From: Dactylorhiza incarnata
Lineage: Eukaryota; Streptophyta; Magnoliopsida; Asparagales; Orchidaceae
Assembly (NCBI GenBank): GCA_033032865.1
Contig: JAWHQI010000065.1
Location: forward strand, 496,001 to 560,000
DNA: 64,000 bases
Direction of reading: 5' to 3'
Position 1 is the first letter of the stretch. Each line of letters begins with the position of its first letter. A program made the translations under genes and the position numbers. Shown here in pieces: positions 1-10,825 of the stretch. The notes under the pieces were generated by a model. It saw only the letters and a program-made list of their open reading frames with translations. It ran no database searches and was not told where the DNA came from.

Positions 1-1852
1 CAAGTCACGCGAAGAACTTTGAGGCAAATTCCTTCAAGAAGCCGATTACTCGGCTGAGCGACTTGAAGGAGTTCTCCGCCAAGTACTTGTCGCCGGGATA
101 TGTCGCCAGGCTTCCTCGTGAGGATGAACGCCTGAATTCCTTCTCGGCGACCGAGCTGGTCTTCCCCATCCGCCACTTTGAAGTCGGCCTGCGACTACCC
201 TTGTGGCCGGAGGTTTGCCAGATCCTCCGTTACCACGGGATAGTCCCGGCACAGATCAATCCAAACGGAGTGGCGATGATCGTGGGGTTCCTCTGCTACC
301 TGCGCGATCAGGGGATCGCCTTTGATCTCTCCGCCTTCCGGCGAGTATTCCACTTTGGCGCTACCGGCGAAGGCGTCGTCTTTTTGTGCAGCCATGTATG
401 CACCCTAGTCGGCACGGCGAACAAGAACCATCGCTGGACGGAGCGAATAGTCGTCATTAAGGGCGACTTTGGCGTCGTGCCGACTTCCTCTTTCCAGCCG
501 GCCGAGAGTGCGTTCTTCCCTCCTTACCTGGAGGAAAGCCGGGAGAAGCTACTCGACAGCTTCCGAGGTCGCCGGCTGGATGTCGTCTTCTGGAGGACGC
601 GAGTAGATGAGCTCGCGGAGGTGTTCCCTGGTGAAGGTAGTCGCCTAAACGAGCCTTAGGTCATACTCGCCAATTCGTCTTCACCCGGTGTCTAACGTTT
701 TTATCTTTATATTTTGTTGTAGCTACTCGCTCTTTGCCGAGCGAGCTTCTTCCCTTGGCGCCGAAGGCGGGGACTCCTGCCTTGGTTGATTTGTCGCCCG
801 GCGGCGATGATCAGGAGGTCGCCGGCGATGATCTGGGCCTTCGAAGAAGAGGAAAGCCAAGGTGAAATCCGTCGAGCCTGGGAGAAAGAAGGAGGTCGCC
901 AGGAGGGATCTGAAAGCGAGGGCCGATCCATCGGAGGCGGGCGAGCCTAGCGGCCATCCTCTCTTCGGCGAAGGTGGGGGCAGCGAGGATGCTTATGGTC
1001 GCCCTTTGGTGTCCTGGGCTGAGCGAGCCCATGAAGTGACCTTGAGCACCAACCCCCCCCCCCCCGCCTGGTCGGAGGATTGGGAGGATGCGGGCGAGGC
1101 GTTCGACGTTTCGTTCGCCCTCTATGGTCGTGCGGACGCCGAATCCTTGCAAGAGGTCTCGGCCGAATATCTCGCCCATCAGAGCTCGCGAGCCAACCTG
1201 CGGGCTGTCGAGCTTGGGCATGCGACGGCGAGGAAACTGCTCGAATATGAGCAGATGATCAAGGTGCAGGGCCCGAAGATGATCTCCATGGCGAACAGAA
1301 TTAAGGAGTTCGAGGTACTCACCGATGCGACTTTACTCGCGTTTTGGGATACTCGCTACCTTGCAAACTTGTTAAAACTAACCTTCTTCTTCTCGCTCGC
1401 TGCAGGCCGCCGAGCTGGAGTCGGCAAAGAGGCTGTCCCAGGCCGAGAAGGAGCTGGAGGATACTCGGCAAACCTTGGAGGCCGCCCAAGTGCGAATCGC
1501 TGAGTTGGAAACTCGGCCTGCCGAGCAACAGCCTTCGTCGGCGGGCCCCTCCAGGGTGGGCAAGCAGATCCGGATAGTCGGCGACGATATGGCGCATATC
1601 CGCCGGGAGATCGCTCGAGCAACCGGGAAGGTGGTCCTGAGCAGCTTGAAGGCCGATGGCTTCTTGAAGCCGGAGGCCATGCATCTGACGGTCATGGACA
1701 TCATCCCGGCATTACTCGCCGAAGAGTCCACTTCCCCCATGCGAGATCTCCCATCCTCATCCACCGATTCTGACGATGACGATTCTGAGGACGAGGTTGA
1801 TGATGTGGAAGATCTCGATCCCGACGCCGATGATGGTGGCGAGGATGCATAG
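1..1852 (+). CDS. Transposase_28-type gene, antisense ORF of the Tat element (5' partial)
   Basis: The gene is already open at the window start. Exon 1 (to about 635) encodes a region like the Pfam 'putative gypsy type transposon' domain (Transposase_28), with a Leu/Trp-Pro-Glu helix and an Asn-Gly-Val-Ala segment at roughly 190-300. A second exon (about 722-1314) has a basic KKRK-type stretch, probably a nuclear signal, near 845. A third exon (1406-1852) follows a clean CAG acceptor, encodes a coiled coil (about 1406-1520) and ends in a very acidic Asp/Glu/Ser tail with its stop at 1850-1852. Exon 2 ends at GAG/gtactc (1314), in frame with exon 3. One base may be out of frame near 815-835. 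Function is unknown; such genes sit antisense between pol and the 3' LTR in Tat elements, as here. Confidence 0.7.
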
Positions 1853-3325
1853 TCGCCTGTCTTCTTTTTGCAAATCTGTACAATCATTTTTGTGTATGTA
1901 TTTACGTCAGTAAATGAATATAATCATTTTGCTCGCCTTTTTCTTTGATGCTCGCATCCCTTTCTTTTTTGAATGTCGCTTAGGCTCCTAGGCTCGGGGC
2001 GAGGTTGAGTGCTTGCTCGGCTCTTAGGGTCACGGCGAGATTGAGTGCTCCTTCATGCCAGCACCTGTATACTCGCCGAGATACTCGCGTACGCATACTC
2101 GCCGAGATACTCGCGCATGCATACTCGCCTTCTTCAATACTTCCCTTGGTGGAGTCGAGTTGTGGAGGGTACTTGGAGGGTTCCGAAGGACACATGCTCT
2201 CAAGGCCTCACTCTGTACCTGGTGAAGAGTTCATCAGACTCGTTCAATAAATTTTGAAGGGGAAAGAGATAGGGAACGGCAGTCGGGGAGGCCTGGAGGG
2301 ACACATCTTCCTGAGGCCTCCATCCTACTTGGATGTCGGAACGTCGACGAAGAGTGACGTTAAGTAGGGAATGACGGTCGGGGAGATCCAAGGGGATACA
2401 CCCTCCCGAGGTCTCCATCCTTTGGCCGGTCGAATCGATCGCTCCCCTTCTCAAGTTGGAGTATCGGCTTCCAGACTTTACCCTAGTAATCTCTACAGCC
2501 GGACGAGAAATGCAGTCGGTGGGAACCGCGGCCAACATGCAAGGGGGGAGCTGATCTCGACCGTCATTGCAGAGGCTTGGTCTTAAGGGAACGCACATCC
2601 GAGGCACTGTCCCATCATCCGTTCTGAGTTTTTACAAGGGTCAAGTCGGAGGCTCGTCTTCCAACCCGCGGCGGCGAATGTTGATGTAGGACGACGTCAA
2701 GCAGGGAGTGGCAGTCGGGGAGATCCAAGGGGACACACCATCCCGAGGCCTCCATCCTACTTGGATGCTGGATGTGGATCGGACCTGCTTCCTGTTGCTT
2801 AATGAGTTTAGCAGGGAGTTAAGCACACTTTAGGCACAATAACTCATATGATCTAACACAATAATTTCGAAAATGAAATGCTTTGCTGCGAGCTTTTTAG
2901 CTCTCGAGGGTACACGACGCCTTTTTTCAAGGGTTCCCTGAGCTAGTGAAATTGATCATCCCTTCGCCGAATCGGAAGGTCGGCGTCCAGACTTCTTCCT
3001 GGTAATCTCTACAGTCGGACGAGAAATGCAGTCGGTGGGAACCGTGGCCAACATGCAAGGGGGGAGCTGATCTCGGCCGTCATTGTAGAGGCTTGGTCTT
3101 AAGGGAACGCACACCCGAGGCACTGTCCCATCATCCGTTCTGAGTTTTTACGAGGGTTAAGTCGGAGGCTCATTTTCCAACCTAGCGTGGAGATTGACTT
3201 CACCTGACTTCTTTATTATGAAAACTTTGTTGATGCGAAAGAGGCTGCCTCGTCCCATGTTTCAGGGAGATGCAGATTTTATTCAAAGAAATGAATTTAC
3301 AAGGATGGGGTATACACATTCCCCC
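1853..3325. repeat. Non-coding spacer with diverged internal duplications
   Basis: No convincing gene. The stretch at about 2487-2660 recurs at about 2997-3180 (shared landmarks: GGTAATCTCTACAG, ACGAGAAATGCAGTCGG, GGCACTGTCCCATCATCC). A GGGGAGATCCAAGGGGA module occurs at about 2380 and 2718, with a related form near 2285. Short TACTCGCCGAGATACTCGCG copies lie at about 2070-2125. Repeat-laden spacers between pol and the 3' LTR are usual for Tat elements. The polypurine tract must lie left of the antisense gene, outside the window. Confidence 0.6.
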
Positions 3326-6300
3326 TCAGGGATAAAACCTTTTCAGGTCATCGCCGCTCCAGGTGCTCCCTAGCAGCTCGCCTTCCTGGTTCTGCAAGCG
3401 GTATCCTCCTGTTAGGAGTGCTTCCTGGATGATGAAAGGTCCTTCCCAGTTCGGGTTGAGCTTCCCAACGGCCGCAGACCTTCCTGCTGCGTCCACCTTT
3501 TTCAGGACCAGATCGCCCGCTTGGAATTGTTTGAGGCGAACATTTTTGTCGAAATGTTTTGCCATCCGGCGCTTGATCTCTTCTTGCCTGGCTGAAGCTA
3601 AATCTCGGAGTTCCTCGATGTAGTCGAGAGACAGTTTTTGAACCTCTTCATTCTCTAGTCGCCACTCTTCGCTTCCGTCCTCCGCAGCTATCACCCTTGG
3701 GCTTCTGACTTCGAACTCTACTGGAATGAGAGCTTCTGACCCGTGAGAGAGTTTGAACGGCGTTTCCCCTGTGGCTGAGCTAGGAGTGGTCCTCAGAGCC
3801 CACAGGACCGAGGGGAGCTGGTCCGCCCAGTTACCTCTTAGGTTCTCCACCTTCTTCTTCAGTAGGTTGATGATCAGTTTGTTGGCGGCCTCCACCTGGC
3901 CATTGCTCCTTGGGTGATGTACGGAGGCGAACCGAAGGTCGGTTCCTAGCTGCCTGCAAAAGTCCTCCAGTTCTAAGCTGGCGAACTGGGGACCATTGTC
4001 GGTGATGATGGCAAGAGGGATCCCGAATCTGCAGACGATCTCTCCCCAGATGAAGTTCTTCACGACTTGAGAGGTGGTCTTGGCCAGGGCTTTGGCCTCG
4101 ATCCATTTGGAGAAGTAGTCGATCATGACGAGAACGAACTTTCGTTGTCCACTGGCTTGGGGGAAAGGGCCGATCAAGTCCATCCCCCAGATGGCGAACG
4201 GCCATGGGGAGATGATCGATCGGAGCTGCTGGGCCGGCTGCAACTGAAGGGGGGCGAAGAGCTGGCACTTCTGGCACTTCTTTGAGAAGATCTCCGCATC
4301 CTTCCGGATAGTAGGCCAGAAGTAACCATGCCTCAATACCCTTTGCTCCAAAGTGCGAGTCCCAGAATGACTTCCACACTCTCCCGAGTGGATCTCCTCC
4401 AACACTCGGGGTACTTTGTCTTCGGAAACACATCTGGCCAGGGGGCCCGAGATGGTCTTGCGGTACAGCTCCCCATCTTGCAGGAGGTAGTATGCCGCTT
4501 TGTACCGAAATCCTCGCTGATCCCCTCCGTTCGCCGGAAGCTGGCCGCTGGTCAGGAAGGTTACAAAGGGATCCATCCACGAGGGGCGTTGCTCGATCTC
4601 CATTATCTCTCCCTCTTCAATGGATGGGTGGAATAGCTCGGTGATAGTTCCTCCAGCCCTCGGCCCGTACTTGGCGAGGCGATCTGCTGCCGAGTTCTCC
4701 TCTCTTGGCACATGTTCGACGAAGAAAGACTGGAAGCCTCCAATCAGTCCTTTTACTTTTACCAGGTACTTCTGCAGGATGGTGTCGCGCACCTCGAACT
4801 CGCCTCGAATCTGCGACGCGACCACCATTGAGTCCGTGAAAGCCCGGACATCACGGATCCCCAGCTCCTTGGCAAGGCGCAAGCCTGCCACTATGGCCTC
4901 ATATTCTGCCTGGTTGTTTGTGACGGGGAAGAGGATCTCGACGGCTTGCTCGATTCTTGTTCCCTGCGGGCTGACGAGCACGATGCCCACCCCTACAGAG
5001 CTTTTGCCCGAAGCTCCATCAACAAACAACTTCCAAGGAATGGGATTGAGCACCTCTTCTCCTGGCTCTGCTTCCACCGAGAAGTCAGCCAAGAAGTCTG
5101 CTACTGCCTGAGCCTTGATCGCTACTCGGGGAGAGAAGGAAATGTCGAACTCGCTGAGTTCTACCGACCATTTCGCCAACCTCCCTGAATGCTCCACTCC
5201 CTCTAGGACATTGCGGAGAGGATGATCAGTCACCACTCTGATGGAGTGAGCCTGAAAATAAGGTCGGAGCTTTCGTGCCGACACCACCAAGGCGAAGGCA
5301 AGCTTCTCCAGGATTGGATACTTCAGCTCCGCCTTCTTCAGTACCCGGCTGACATAGTAGACGGGTAACTGCTTCCTTCCTTCCTCCCGGACCAAAACGG
5401 AGCTCACCGCCTCTGCTCTTACTCCCAGGTAGACGAGCAGGTCTTCGCCTTCTTTCGGGCTCTGGAGGAGAGGTGTCTGAGTCAACTGCTCCTTCAGCTT
5501 CCCGAACGCCATCTCACATCCTTCGGACCACTCGAAGCTTTCCGCTTTGCGGAGTGTCTTGAAGAATGGAGAGCATTTCTCTCCGGCCTTAGAGAGGAAG
5601 CGGCTAAGACCCGCCAGCCTTCCTGTCAACCTTTGGACTTCCTTCATCGTCTTCGGGGATGGCATCTCCAGGATCGCCTTAACCTTGTCGGGGTTAGGCT
5701 CTACTCCCTCCGAGGTAAGGAGATGTCCCAGGAACTTTCCCCTGCCTGCTCCGAAGACGCACTTCGTCGGATTGAGTCTCATCTTGAATCTTCTTAGCAT
5801 CGCGAAGGTCTCTACCAGATCGGCTATGTGTTCCTGGACACTCTTGCTTTTGATCAAGAGATCGTCCACATACACTTCCAGGTTCCTCCCCTTTTGCTCT
5901 TTGAAAACATGGTCCATCATCCGCTGATAGGTGGCTCCGGCATTCTTTAGTCCGAAGGGCATCATCTTGTAGCTGTAGCAGCCATTATCAGTGATGAAAG
6001 AAACGTCACGGCAGTCGGGGGGATGCATCCGGATCTGGTGGTATCCTGAAAACGCATCAAGAAAGCTCATCACAGAAAAACCGACGGCTGAATCAACCAG
6101 CGCGTCGATTCGAGGCAAGGGATAACAATCCTTCGGGCAGCTTTTATTCATCAAAGAAAAGTCTACACACATTCTCCAGCTTCCCCCTGCCTTTGTCACC
6201 ATTACAACATTGGAGACCCAGCCTGGATACTGGATCTCTGTCACAAAACCTGCATCGAGCAGTTTTTTAACCTCCTCCCTAATTGGCTTGGCGAGGATGG

Positions 6301-8779
6301 TGGCGGTTCTCCTTTTCTTCTGGCGGACGGGCTGGACAGTGGGATCCAGGTTGAGGCGATGACACGCAACCTCAGGGTCGACTCCTGGCATCTCGGCTGC
6401 GCTCCAAGCAAAGATGTCGACGTTCTTTTGCAGACACGCCGCCATCTCGATCTTCTCTTCGGTCTTCAGTGACCCGCCAATCTTCAGCAGCCCCAGCACT
6501 CCCGCTGCAGAGAGTACCTCGATCTCCTCAACCTCTTCAGCCACTTCCAGCCTGGCCGGGCTCTCCAGCACTCTTCCGAACTCTTCCGCGTCAGCCATCC
6601 AGCTGATGGTACTGACGGCGCTAAGATAGCACTCCCTAGCGGCTCTTGGATCGCTCCTGATCCTCACCTGGACGTCTCCCTTACAGTACTTCAAGCACTG
6701 ATGGTAGGAGGATGGGACAGCTTTGAAGGCGTTGAGAAGCGGCCTCCCAAAGATAGCCCTGTAGCAGCTCGGGGCGTCGACGATAACAAATCGACAGCTG
6801 ATGGAGGTGCCACCGAGTGTTACCAGGAGATCTGCTCCTCCTTCCACCTCCTTCTTCTCTCCGGAGAAGCCGAAGAGGGGACCATCTGATGCTCGAACTC
6901 TGGCAGCTTCGACTCCCAGTCCGTCAAACGTCCCCTTGAAGATGACGTTTACAGAGCTACCGTTGTCGATCAGAATTCGATCAACGGTGAAGTCCTCTAC
7001 CGCGGCTTGAATCACGAGGGCATCATGGAAGGGATTCGCGTTCCCTAGCATGTCCTCCTCGGAAAAGGTAATCTCCTCCATCGGGGGCGGTGCTTGTGAG
7101 GTCGAGGCGACACTCCTGCGGTAGATCTGATGGAGGCTTCCCTTGCGGGAAGCTTCCAGCCCTGCTCCCCCATGGATTACTCCAACTCGACCTCCCTGGC
7201 CCAGGTCTCCCCGACCTCCCTGGTCGACCCGATCCTCATTCCTCCGACGAACGACTGCAGCCTGCCCTGCCTGCGGCTCGGCAGGGGCCTCCATCCTCCT
7301 CTGCTCTCCTCCAGCTTCTCCTGCTGCCAACCTCCTCCGGGCTTCCCAAAAGTCTGGGCAGGCAGCCATGGCATGTCCCCCCACCTGGTGGAAGTCGCAG
7401 TAGAGAGGAACCTCTTCTGCTTGACGCCTCCTAGGCTTCGGCTTCTTTCTTCCTTGACGGCGGCCTCGCCCGGCTACCGCCATTGCTTCATCTCTCCTCC
7501 TCTCCTGACGCCTCTCTGGTTGGCGAAAGGGCCTTCTTTCAGGGGATCTCCCCCTTTGGTCCTGACGCTGGTGTCGTCCAACCGGCCTCCATGGTGGCCG
7601 GTTGATGGGGACCTGGTAGCGTCTTCCCTCCTCATGACGCTCAGGGGACTCGACGGGCCTTCTCTCCACGATCCTCCCGGTTTCCTTCCTCCTGAGCTCC
7701 TCCTTCTTCTTCTCCTCTTGCCGCTCCGGCCACTTCCTTGCCTCCCTTCGGGGCTCCTCCCTCTTCCTTTTTCCAGGGATCTCATCCCTCTCTCCACGGT
7801 CGCCTCTGGTCACCCGTGCCAACCTTGCCAAGAAGTCGGGGTTGGAGGCTTCTCCCCGGACAAATTTATTGGCCCTCTGAATGAGGTTGTCGTAGGAGTA
7901 GGGTGGGTTCTCACTGAGCTCCAACTTGAAGAGGCCTTGACTGATGCCGAATGTCAGGGCCAGCAACAGGATGTTGCTATCCACCTCCTGGATTTGCAGA
8001 ACCTCCTCCTGGAAGCGCTCGATGTAAGGTCCCAATGCCTCATCTGGCCCTTGCACGAGGTAGAACAGGGCCGTGGCCTCCTTCTTTAGCTTCCGTGCCG
8101 TGTCGAACCGGGTCGTCAGCCCACGACACAGGTCTTCGAAGCAATAGATTGAGCCTGCGGGCAACTGGTGGAACCAGTCCCAGGCCTTTGCGCGGAAGGT
8201 AATGGCAAACAACCTGCACTTGAAGGCGTCCGACATGGTTCGGATAGAGACAATATCCTCGAACCATTGGATGTGCCTGACGGGGTCCTCCTTCCCCAAA
8301 TAGTAGTTCAAGGCGGGGTCCCTGAACCCCTCTGGCACTGGCACGGCGAGGATCTCCTCGCAGAAGGGGCTCCTCCCTCCTGCCCGGCGACGATCCTCAA
8401 CCTGGCGAGTATCACCTCCATACTCGCCAGATGGGCGAGTATCCTGGTACCTCGCCTGCTCGCCCGGCTCGCGGAAGCGAATACCTTGCGAGGTTGGCTG
8501 GTAGAATTGCGACCTCCTTGGTCGCTCGGTTTCATCCTCCATGTGCTCCTTTCCTGCTCGCCGAGGGGGACTCCCTCCCTCGGACGGAGTTGGGCGATGC
8601 GGCGAGGTCGCCGTGACCTCGGCGCGCGGCTGAAGCACTGTTTGCAAGATCCCCTCCATGCGCTGCGCGAAGGCTCCCTCCATACGCTGCGCGAAGGCTT
8701 CGAGAACCGCTAGTGTCACGAACTCGCCACTCGCGGCCGAGTTGCCGACTACCCCTTCATGGTCGCCACCTACGACCAT
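3326..8779 (-). CDS. Gag-pol polyprotein, Tat-lineage Gypsy, uninterrupted
   Basis: One open frame of about 1817 codons. The frame is open further upstream, but the earlier ATG (8866) lies inside the LTR, so 8779 is the likely start. Domain order, with plus-strand positions: Retrotrans_gag (about 8350-7850); a CX2HX4HX4C knuckle, a His-for-Cys variant (about 7400-7350); aspartic protease DNGSS (about 6965); reverse transcriptase with YVDD (about 5870); RNase H (about 5240); a second archaeal-type RNase H beginning FVDGASG (about 5028); integrase HHCC finger (about 4370-4260), catalytic MDLIG (about 4185) and TDNGPQ (about 4000); and a C-terminal WEGPF module (about 3420). Stop at 3326-3328. 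All expected catalytic motifs are present. It would supply capsid, protease, reverse transcriptase and integrase for its own RNA. Confidence 0.93.
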   Translation of the reverse strand: MVVGGDHEGVVGNSAASGEFVTLAVLEAFAQRMEGAFAQRMEGILQTVLQPRAEVTATSPHRPTPSEGGSPPRRAGKEHMEDETERPRRSQFYQPTSQGIRFREPGEQARYQDTRPSGEYGGDTRQVEDRRRAGGRSPFCEEILAVPVPEGFRDPALNYYLGKEDPVRHIQWFEDIVSIRTMSDAFKCRLFAITFRAKAWDWFHQLPAGSIYCFEDLCRGLTTRFDTARKLKKEATALFYLVQGPDEALGPYIERFQEEVLQIQEVDSNILLLALTFGISQGLFKLELSENPPYSYDNLIQRANKFVRGEASNPDFLARLARVTRGDRGERDEIPGKRKREEPRREARKWPERQEEKKKEELRRKETGRIVERRPVESPERHEEGRRYQVPINRPPWRPVGRHQRQDQRGRSPERRPFRQPERRQERRRDEAMAVAGRGRRQGRKKPKPRRRQAEEVPLYCDFHQVGGHAMAACPDFWEARRRLAAGEAGGEQRRMEAPAEPQAGQAAVVRRRNEDRVDQGGRGDLGQGGRVGVIHGGAGLEASRKGSLHQIYRRSVASTSQAPPPMEEITFSEEDMLGNANPFHDALVIQAAVEDFTVDRILIDNGSSVNVIFKGTFDGLGVEAARVRASDGPLFGFSGEKKEVEGGADLLVTLGGTSISCRFVIVDAPSCYRAIFGRPLLNAFKAVPSSYHQCLKYCKGDVQVRIRSDPRAARECYLSAVSTISWMADAEEFGRVLESPARLEVAEEVEEIEVLSAAGVLGLLKIGGSLKTEEKIEMAACLQKNVDIFAWSAAEMPGVDPEVACHRLNLDPTVQPVRQKKRRTATILAKPIREEVKKLLDAGFVTEIQYPGWVSNVVMVTKAGGSWRMCVDFSLMNKSCPKDCYPLPRIDALVDSAVGFSVMSFLDAFSGYHQIRMHPPDCRDVSFITDNGCYSYKMMPFGLKNAGATYQRMMDHVFKEQKGRNLEVYVDDLLIKSKSVQEHIADLVETFAMLRRFKMRLNPTKCVFGAGRGKFLGHLLTSEGVEPNPDKVKAILEMPSPKTMKEVQRLTGRLAGLSRFLSKAGEKCSPFFKTLRKAESFEWSEGCEMAFGKLKEQLTQTPLLQSPKEGEDLLVYLGVRAEAVSSVLVREEGRKQLPVYYVSRVLKKAELKYPILEKLAFALVVSARKLRPYFQAHSIRVVTDHPLRNVLEGVEHSGRLAKWSVELSEFDISFSPRVAIKAQAVADFLADFSVEAEPGEEVLNPIPWKLFVDGASGKSSVGVGIVLVSPQGTRIEQAVEILFPVTNNQAEYEAIVAGLRLAKELGIRDVRAFTDSMVVASQIRGEFEVRDTILQKYLVKVKGLIGGFQSFFVEHVPREENSAADRLAKYGPRAGGTITELFHPSIEEGEIMEIEQRPSWMDPFVTFLTSGQLPANGGDQRGFRYKAAYYLLQDGELYRKTISGPLARCVSEDKVPRVLEEIHSGECGSHSGTRTLEQRVLRHGYFWPTIRKDAEIFSKKCQKCQLFAPLQLQPAQQLRSIISPWPFAIWGMDLIGPFPQASGQRKFVLVMIDYFSKWIEAKALAKTTSQVVKNFIWGEIVCRFGIPLAIITDNGPQFASLELEDFCRQLGTDLRFASVHHPRSNGQVEAANKLIINLLKKKVENLRGNWADQLPSVLWALRTTPSSATGETPFKLSHGSEALIPVEFEVRSPRVIAAEDGSEEWRLENEEVQKLSLDYIEELRDLASARQEEIKRRMAKHFDKNVRLKQFQAGDLVLKKVDAAGRSAAVGKLNPNWEGPFIIQEALLTGGYRLQNQEGELLGSTWSGDDLKRFYP

Positions 8780-8813
8780 CTCGACTTCCTGCTGAACTTT
8801 CCTTTTCCGACTA

Positions 8814-8834
8814 CGATCCACGCTCACCGCACCA
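8814..8834 (-). other. Primer binding site complementary to tRNA-Phe(GAA)
   Basis: Three bases inside the LTR edge, the minus strand reads TGGTGCGGTGAGCGTGGATC and one more G. This is the complement of the 3' end of plant tRNA-Phe including its CCA tail, 21 matching bases from my memory of that tRNA. It primes minus-strand DNA synthesis. Confidence 0.85.
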
Positions 8835-8837
8835 AAG

Positions 8838-9449
8838 TGTTGAAGCCAGGAAAATCCCGACCTCAAGATTCGGACCGATGCAGCCGGAGGCTACTCGCCC
8901 AACAGTCCAACGAGACGACTAAGCTGGCGACTACTGAAGAGATAGAAGAGCAACACACAAGACCCCAGGTGCTGCGGCAGGGAGGTCCCACCACGTACCC
9001 AGAAGCTCCGAAGAGACTTCCCCTCCAAGACCAAAGAATGGCCGAGCAAGGTACGAGGAAGGCACCGACTTGGCTAGTACCGGGAGTAGCGACCAAGTGC
9101 GACAGATGCTAGAATGCAAGAGCAGGGTTTCGAAAGCTCAAGTCCAGGTGCCAATCCAAGTACCCCTGGGGTCCTATTTATAGGAAAACCAAGGGGTAGG
9201 GGGGGTTTTTATAGCCCAGCCCCTGCCCGACGACTAGCGATATTGAGGCGATCTCCCCGGGCAAATGGGCGAGTATAACCTATGGTCGCCCACCTTTTGG
9301 CGAGTATCCGGGCTACTCGCACGAGTGCACCCCTACTCGCCTAGGCTGTCTTCTGCTCTTACGCTTGTCTGCCGTGTTGACCTCTTTGACTTTGACTTCT
9401 GCCTACGTGGCCTTGGGGGGGTCCACCCTCGGAGAATGAGGGTTGTACA
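8838..9449 (-). repeat. 5' LTR of the Tat-lineage element
   Basis: On the minus strand it starts TGTACAACCC (9449) and ends CTTCAACA (8838), giving TG...CA ends next to the primer site. A TATAAATAG box lies at about 9183-9174 on the minus strand. The tract carries many GGCGAGTA/TACTCGCC motifs on both strands. The start TGTACAACCC is shared with the LTR of the gag-only element at 28166, which supports close kinship. Length is 612 bp. Confidence 0.88.
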
Positions 9450-9454
9450 AATGG

Positions 9455-10825
9455 AATTCATATACAACTTTATTCTGGCCTTCCAGAGAGTAAACTTATT
9501 CAGATTACACACTGGTGGTCTAGTGGTTGCATAGTCTTTAAAACTCATTCTTCTGAAAATATTTTAGAATATAAAGATTTGAGTGAGAGGGTCTTTTGAT
9601 CAAGTTGTTAAACTTTTTCTAATCAACCTCGCTCTGATACCAATTGAAAGTGCACAATGACTCCTCCGAGTATTCTCTAGAGGGGGTGAATAGAATTTTA
9701 GAACTTTTCTATTAAATATACACAAAACAATAATAGTTCTAACTATTATGCATTCAAAATTCTAACCAGAATAAATTAAACACAGAATAATAAAATAAAT
9801 ATAGGACAGCACAGAAAATTCACAGCACGGATGAGACAAGATCTATAGTGGCTCCCTAAAATATGGGTAGTCCACTCTTCTACCACCTTGGTAGAAGAGT
9901 GTCTGAGTCTTTTGATAAGGAGACTCTTAGAACTGGGATCTAATTCTTTTGTTAAGTCGACTCTTAGAACCAAAACTAGATCTTTTGATAAGGAGATCTT
10001 GAACCAAAACTAGATCTTTTGATAAGGAGATTTTAAACCGCTTAAGCTTAATCCTTAAAAGAGGATTCTTAGGACTCTTTACCCAGTTTTATAGAAAGTA
10101 GAAGATAGAGTAAAGAAAGAAGAAGAAGATGAAGATTGTTCTTCTATGGATAAATCCTCTTGCATCAGGCAATGATGATTAATGCACTAAGTGTTGTACT
10201 TCATCTTTTCTTCAGAGAATGAATCATTGCTTGAGAAAGGTGCAAGGATTCCGAGAGCCCTGATCCAGTTGATGATCTCTGTATATTCTATATGCTTCTT
10301 GTAGATAAAGGAAGAAGAAGAATAAGCCTTCTGTATATTATCCAGTACAGAGATTTGTTGAGTCTTTTATGTAGGAGAGAACTTGAGAAGAAGAGCCAAA
10401 ATAATTATTATGCTCTTTCTTTTGAATTATGTATACTTATTCTTCTATTAAATGGTGATGAATGGCTTTCCTATTATGTTCTTTCTCTAGTTTGAGTGTC
10501 CAAGAGGTAGTATTGCTTTTTTTTCCTATTTGTGTTGACAACCCGTCAAACTCCATTTGAATAACTTCCAAATATATCATTATTGAATATCTAAAATTCT
10601 CTTTTCTCTTCTTGTTCATGTACAACCCGTTAGAATTCAAATACCTTCTATTTATAACTTCTGAATAAACATCAGAATTGATTCCAGGAAGTTTTCTAAA
10701 TCTGTGTATGTATTCGACATTGCATCGAATAACTTTGTCTTCTTATCGATGCACCTTTGAGTTCTATTAGAAGCGGCTTCAAATTCTTCCTCAGCTTTGA
10801 ACTGAATTTTGTAGTCAACGTGGCA
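9455..10825 (-). mobile_element. Sirevirus-like Copia remnant (LTR plus start of internal region)
   Basis: GCTCTGATACCAA at 9631-9643 is the complement of an initiator-Met tRNA primer site (TTGGTATCAGAGC), so the element reads on the minus strand. The LTR lies to its right from 9645, beginning TGAAAGTGCAC, with the CTAGAGGGGGTGAATAG block typical of SIRE/Maximus-type LTRs. About 190 bp of internal sequence (9455-9640) is left, cut off by the Tat element. Three copies of ACTAGATCTTTTGATAAGGAG-like sequence lie at about 9910-10030. The right LTR edge near 10825 is approximate. No coding sequence of this element is in the window. Confidence 0.6.

Larger units (their letters stand above)
1..9449 (-). 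mobile_element. Ty3/Gypsy Tat-lineage LTR retrotransposon, one LTR outside the window
   Basis: Read on the minus strand the order is LTR (9449-8838), tRNA-Phe primer site (8834-8814), gag-pol (8779-3326), a repeat-rich spacer (3325-1853), then a gene on the opposite strand (1-1852) of Transposase_28 type. A second RNase H domain after the first and an extra antisense gene near the 3' end are marks of the Tat lineage (Grande/RIRE2/Retand types). The second LTR is not present, so the element continues past position 1. The base after the LTR starts AATGG (9450-9454), a candidate target duplication that cannot be tested here. Because gag-pol is one open frame, the copy looks young and may be able to move. 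Lineage assignment is from protein motifs I recognise, not from a phylogeny. Confidence 0.9.

Noticed and set aside
7130..8089. 319-codon plus frame
   Set aside because: Antisense shadow of the intact Tat gag region.
9505..9580. Possible tRNA (GGTCTAGTGGTTGCAT resembles a D-arm)
   Set aside because: No acceptor stem, anticodon arm or T-arm can be formed around it.
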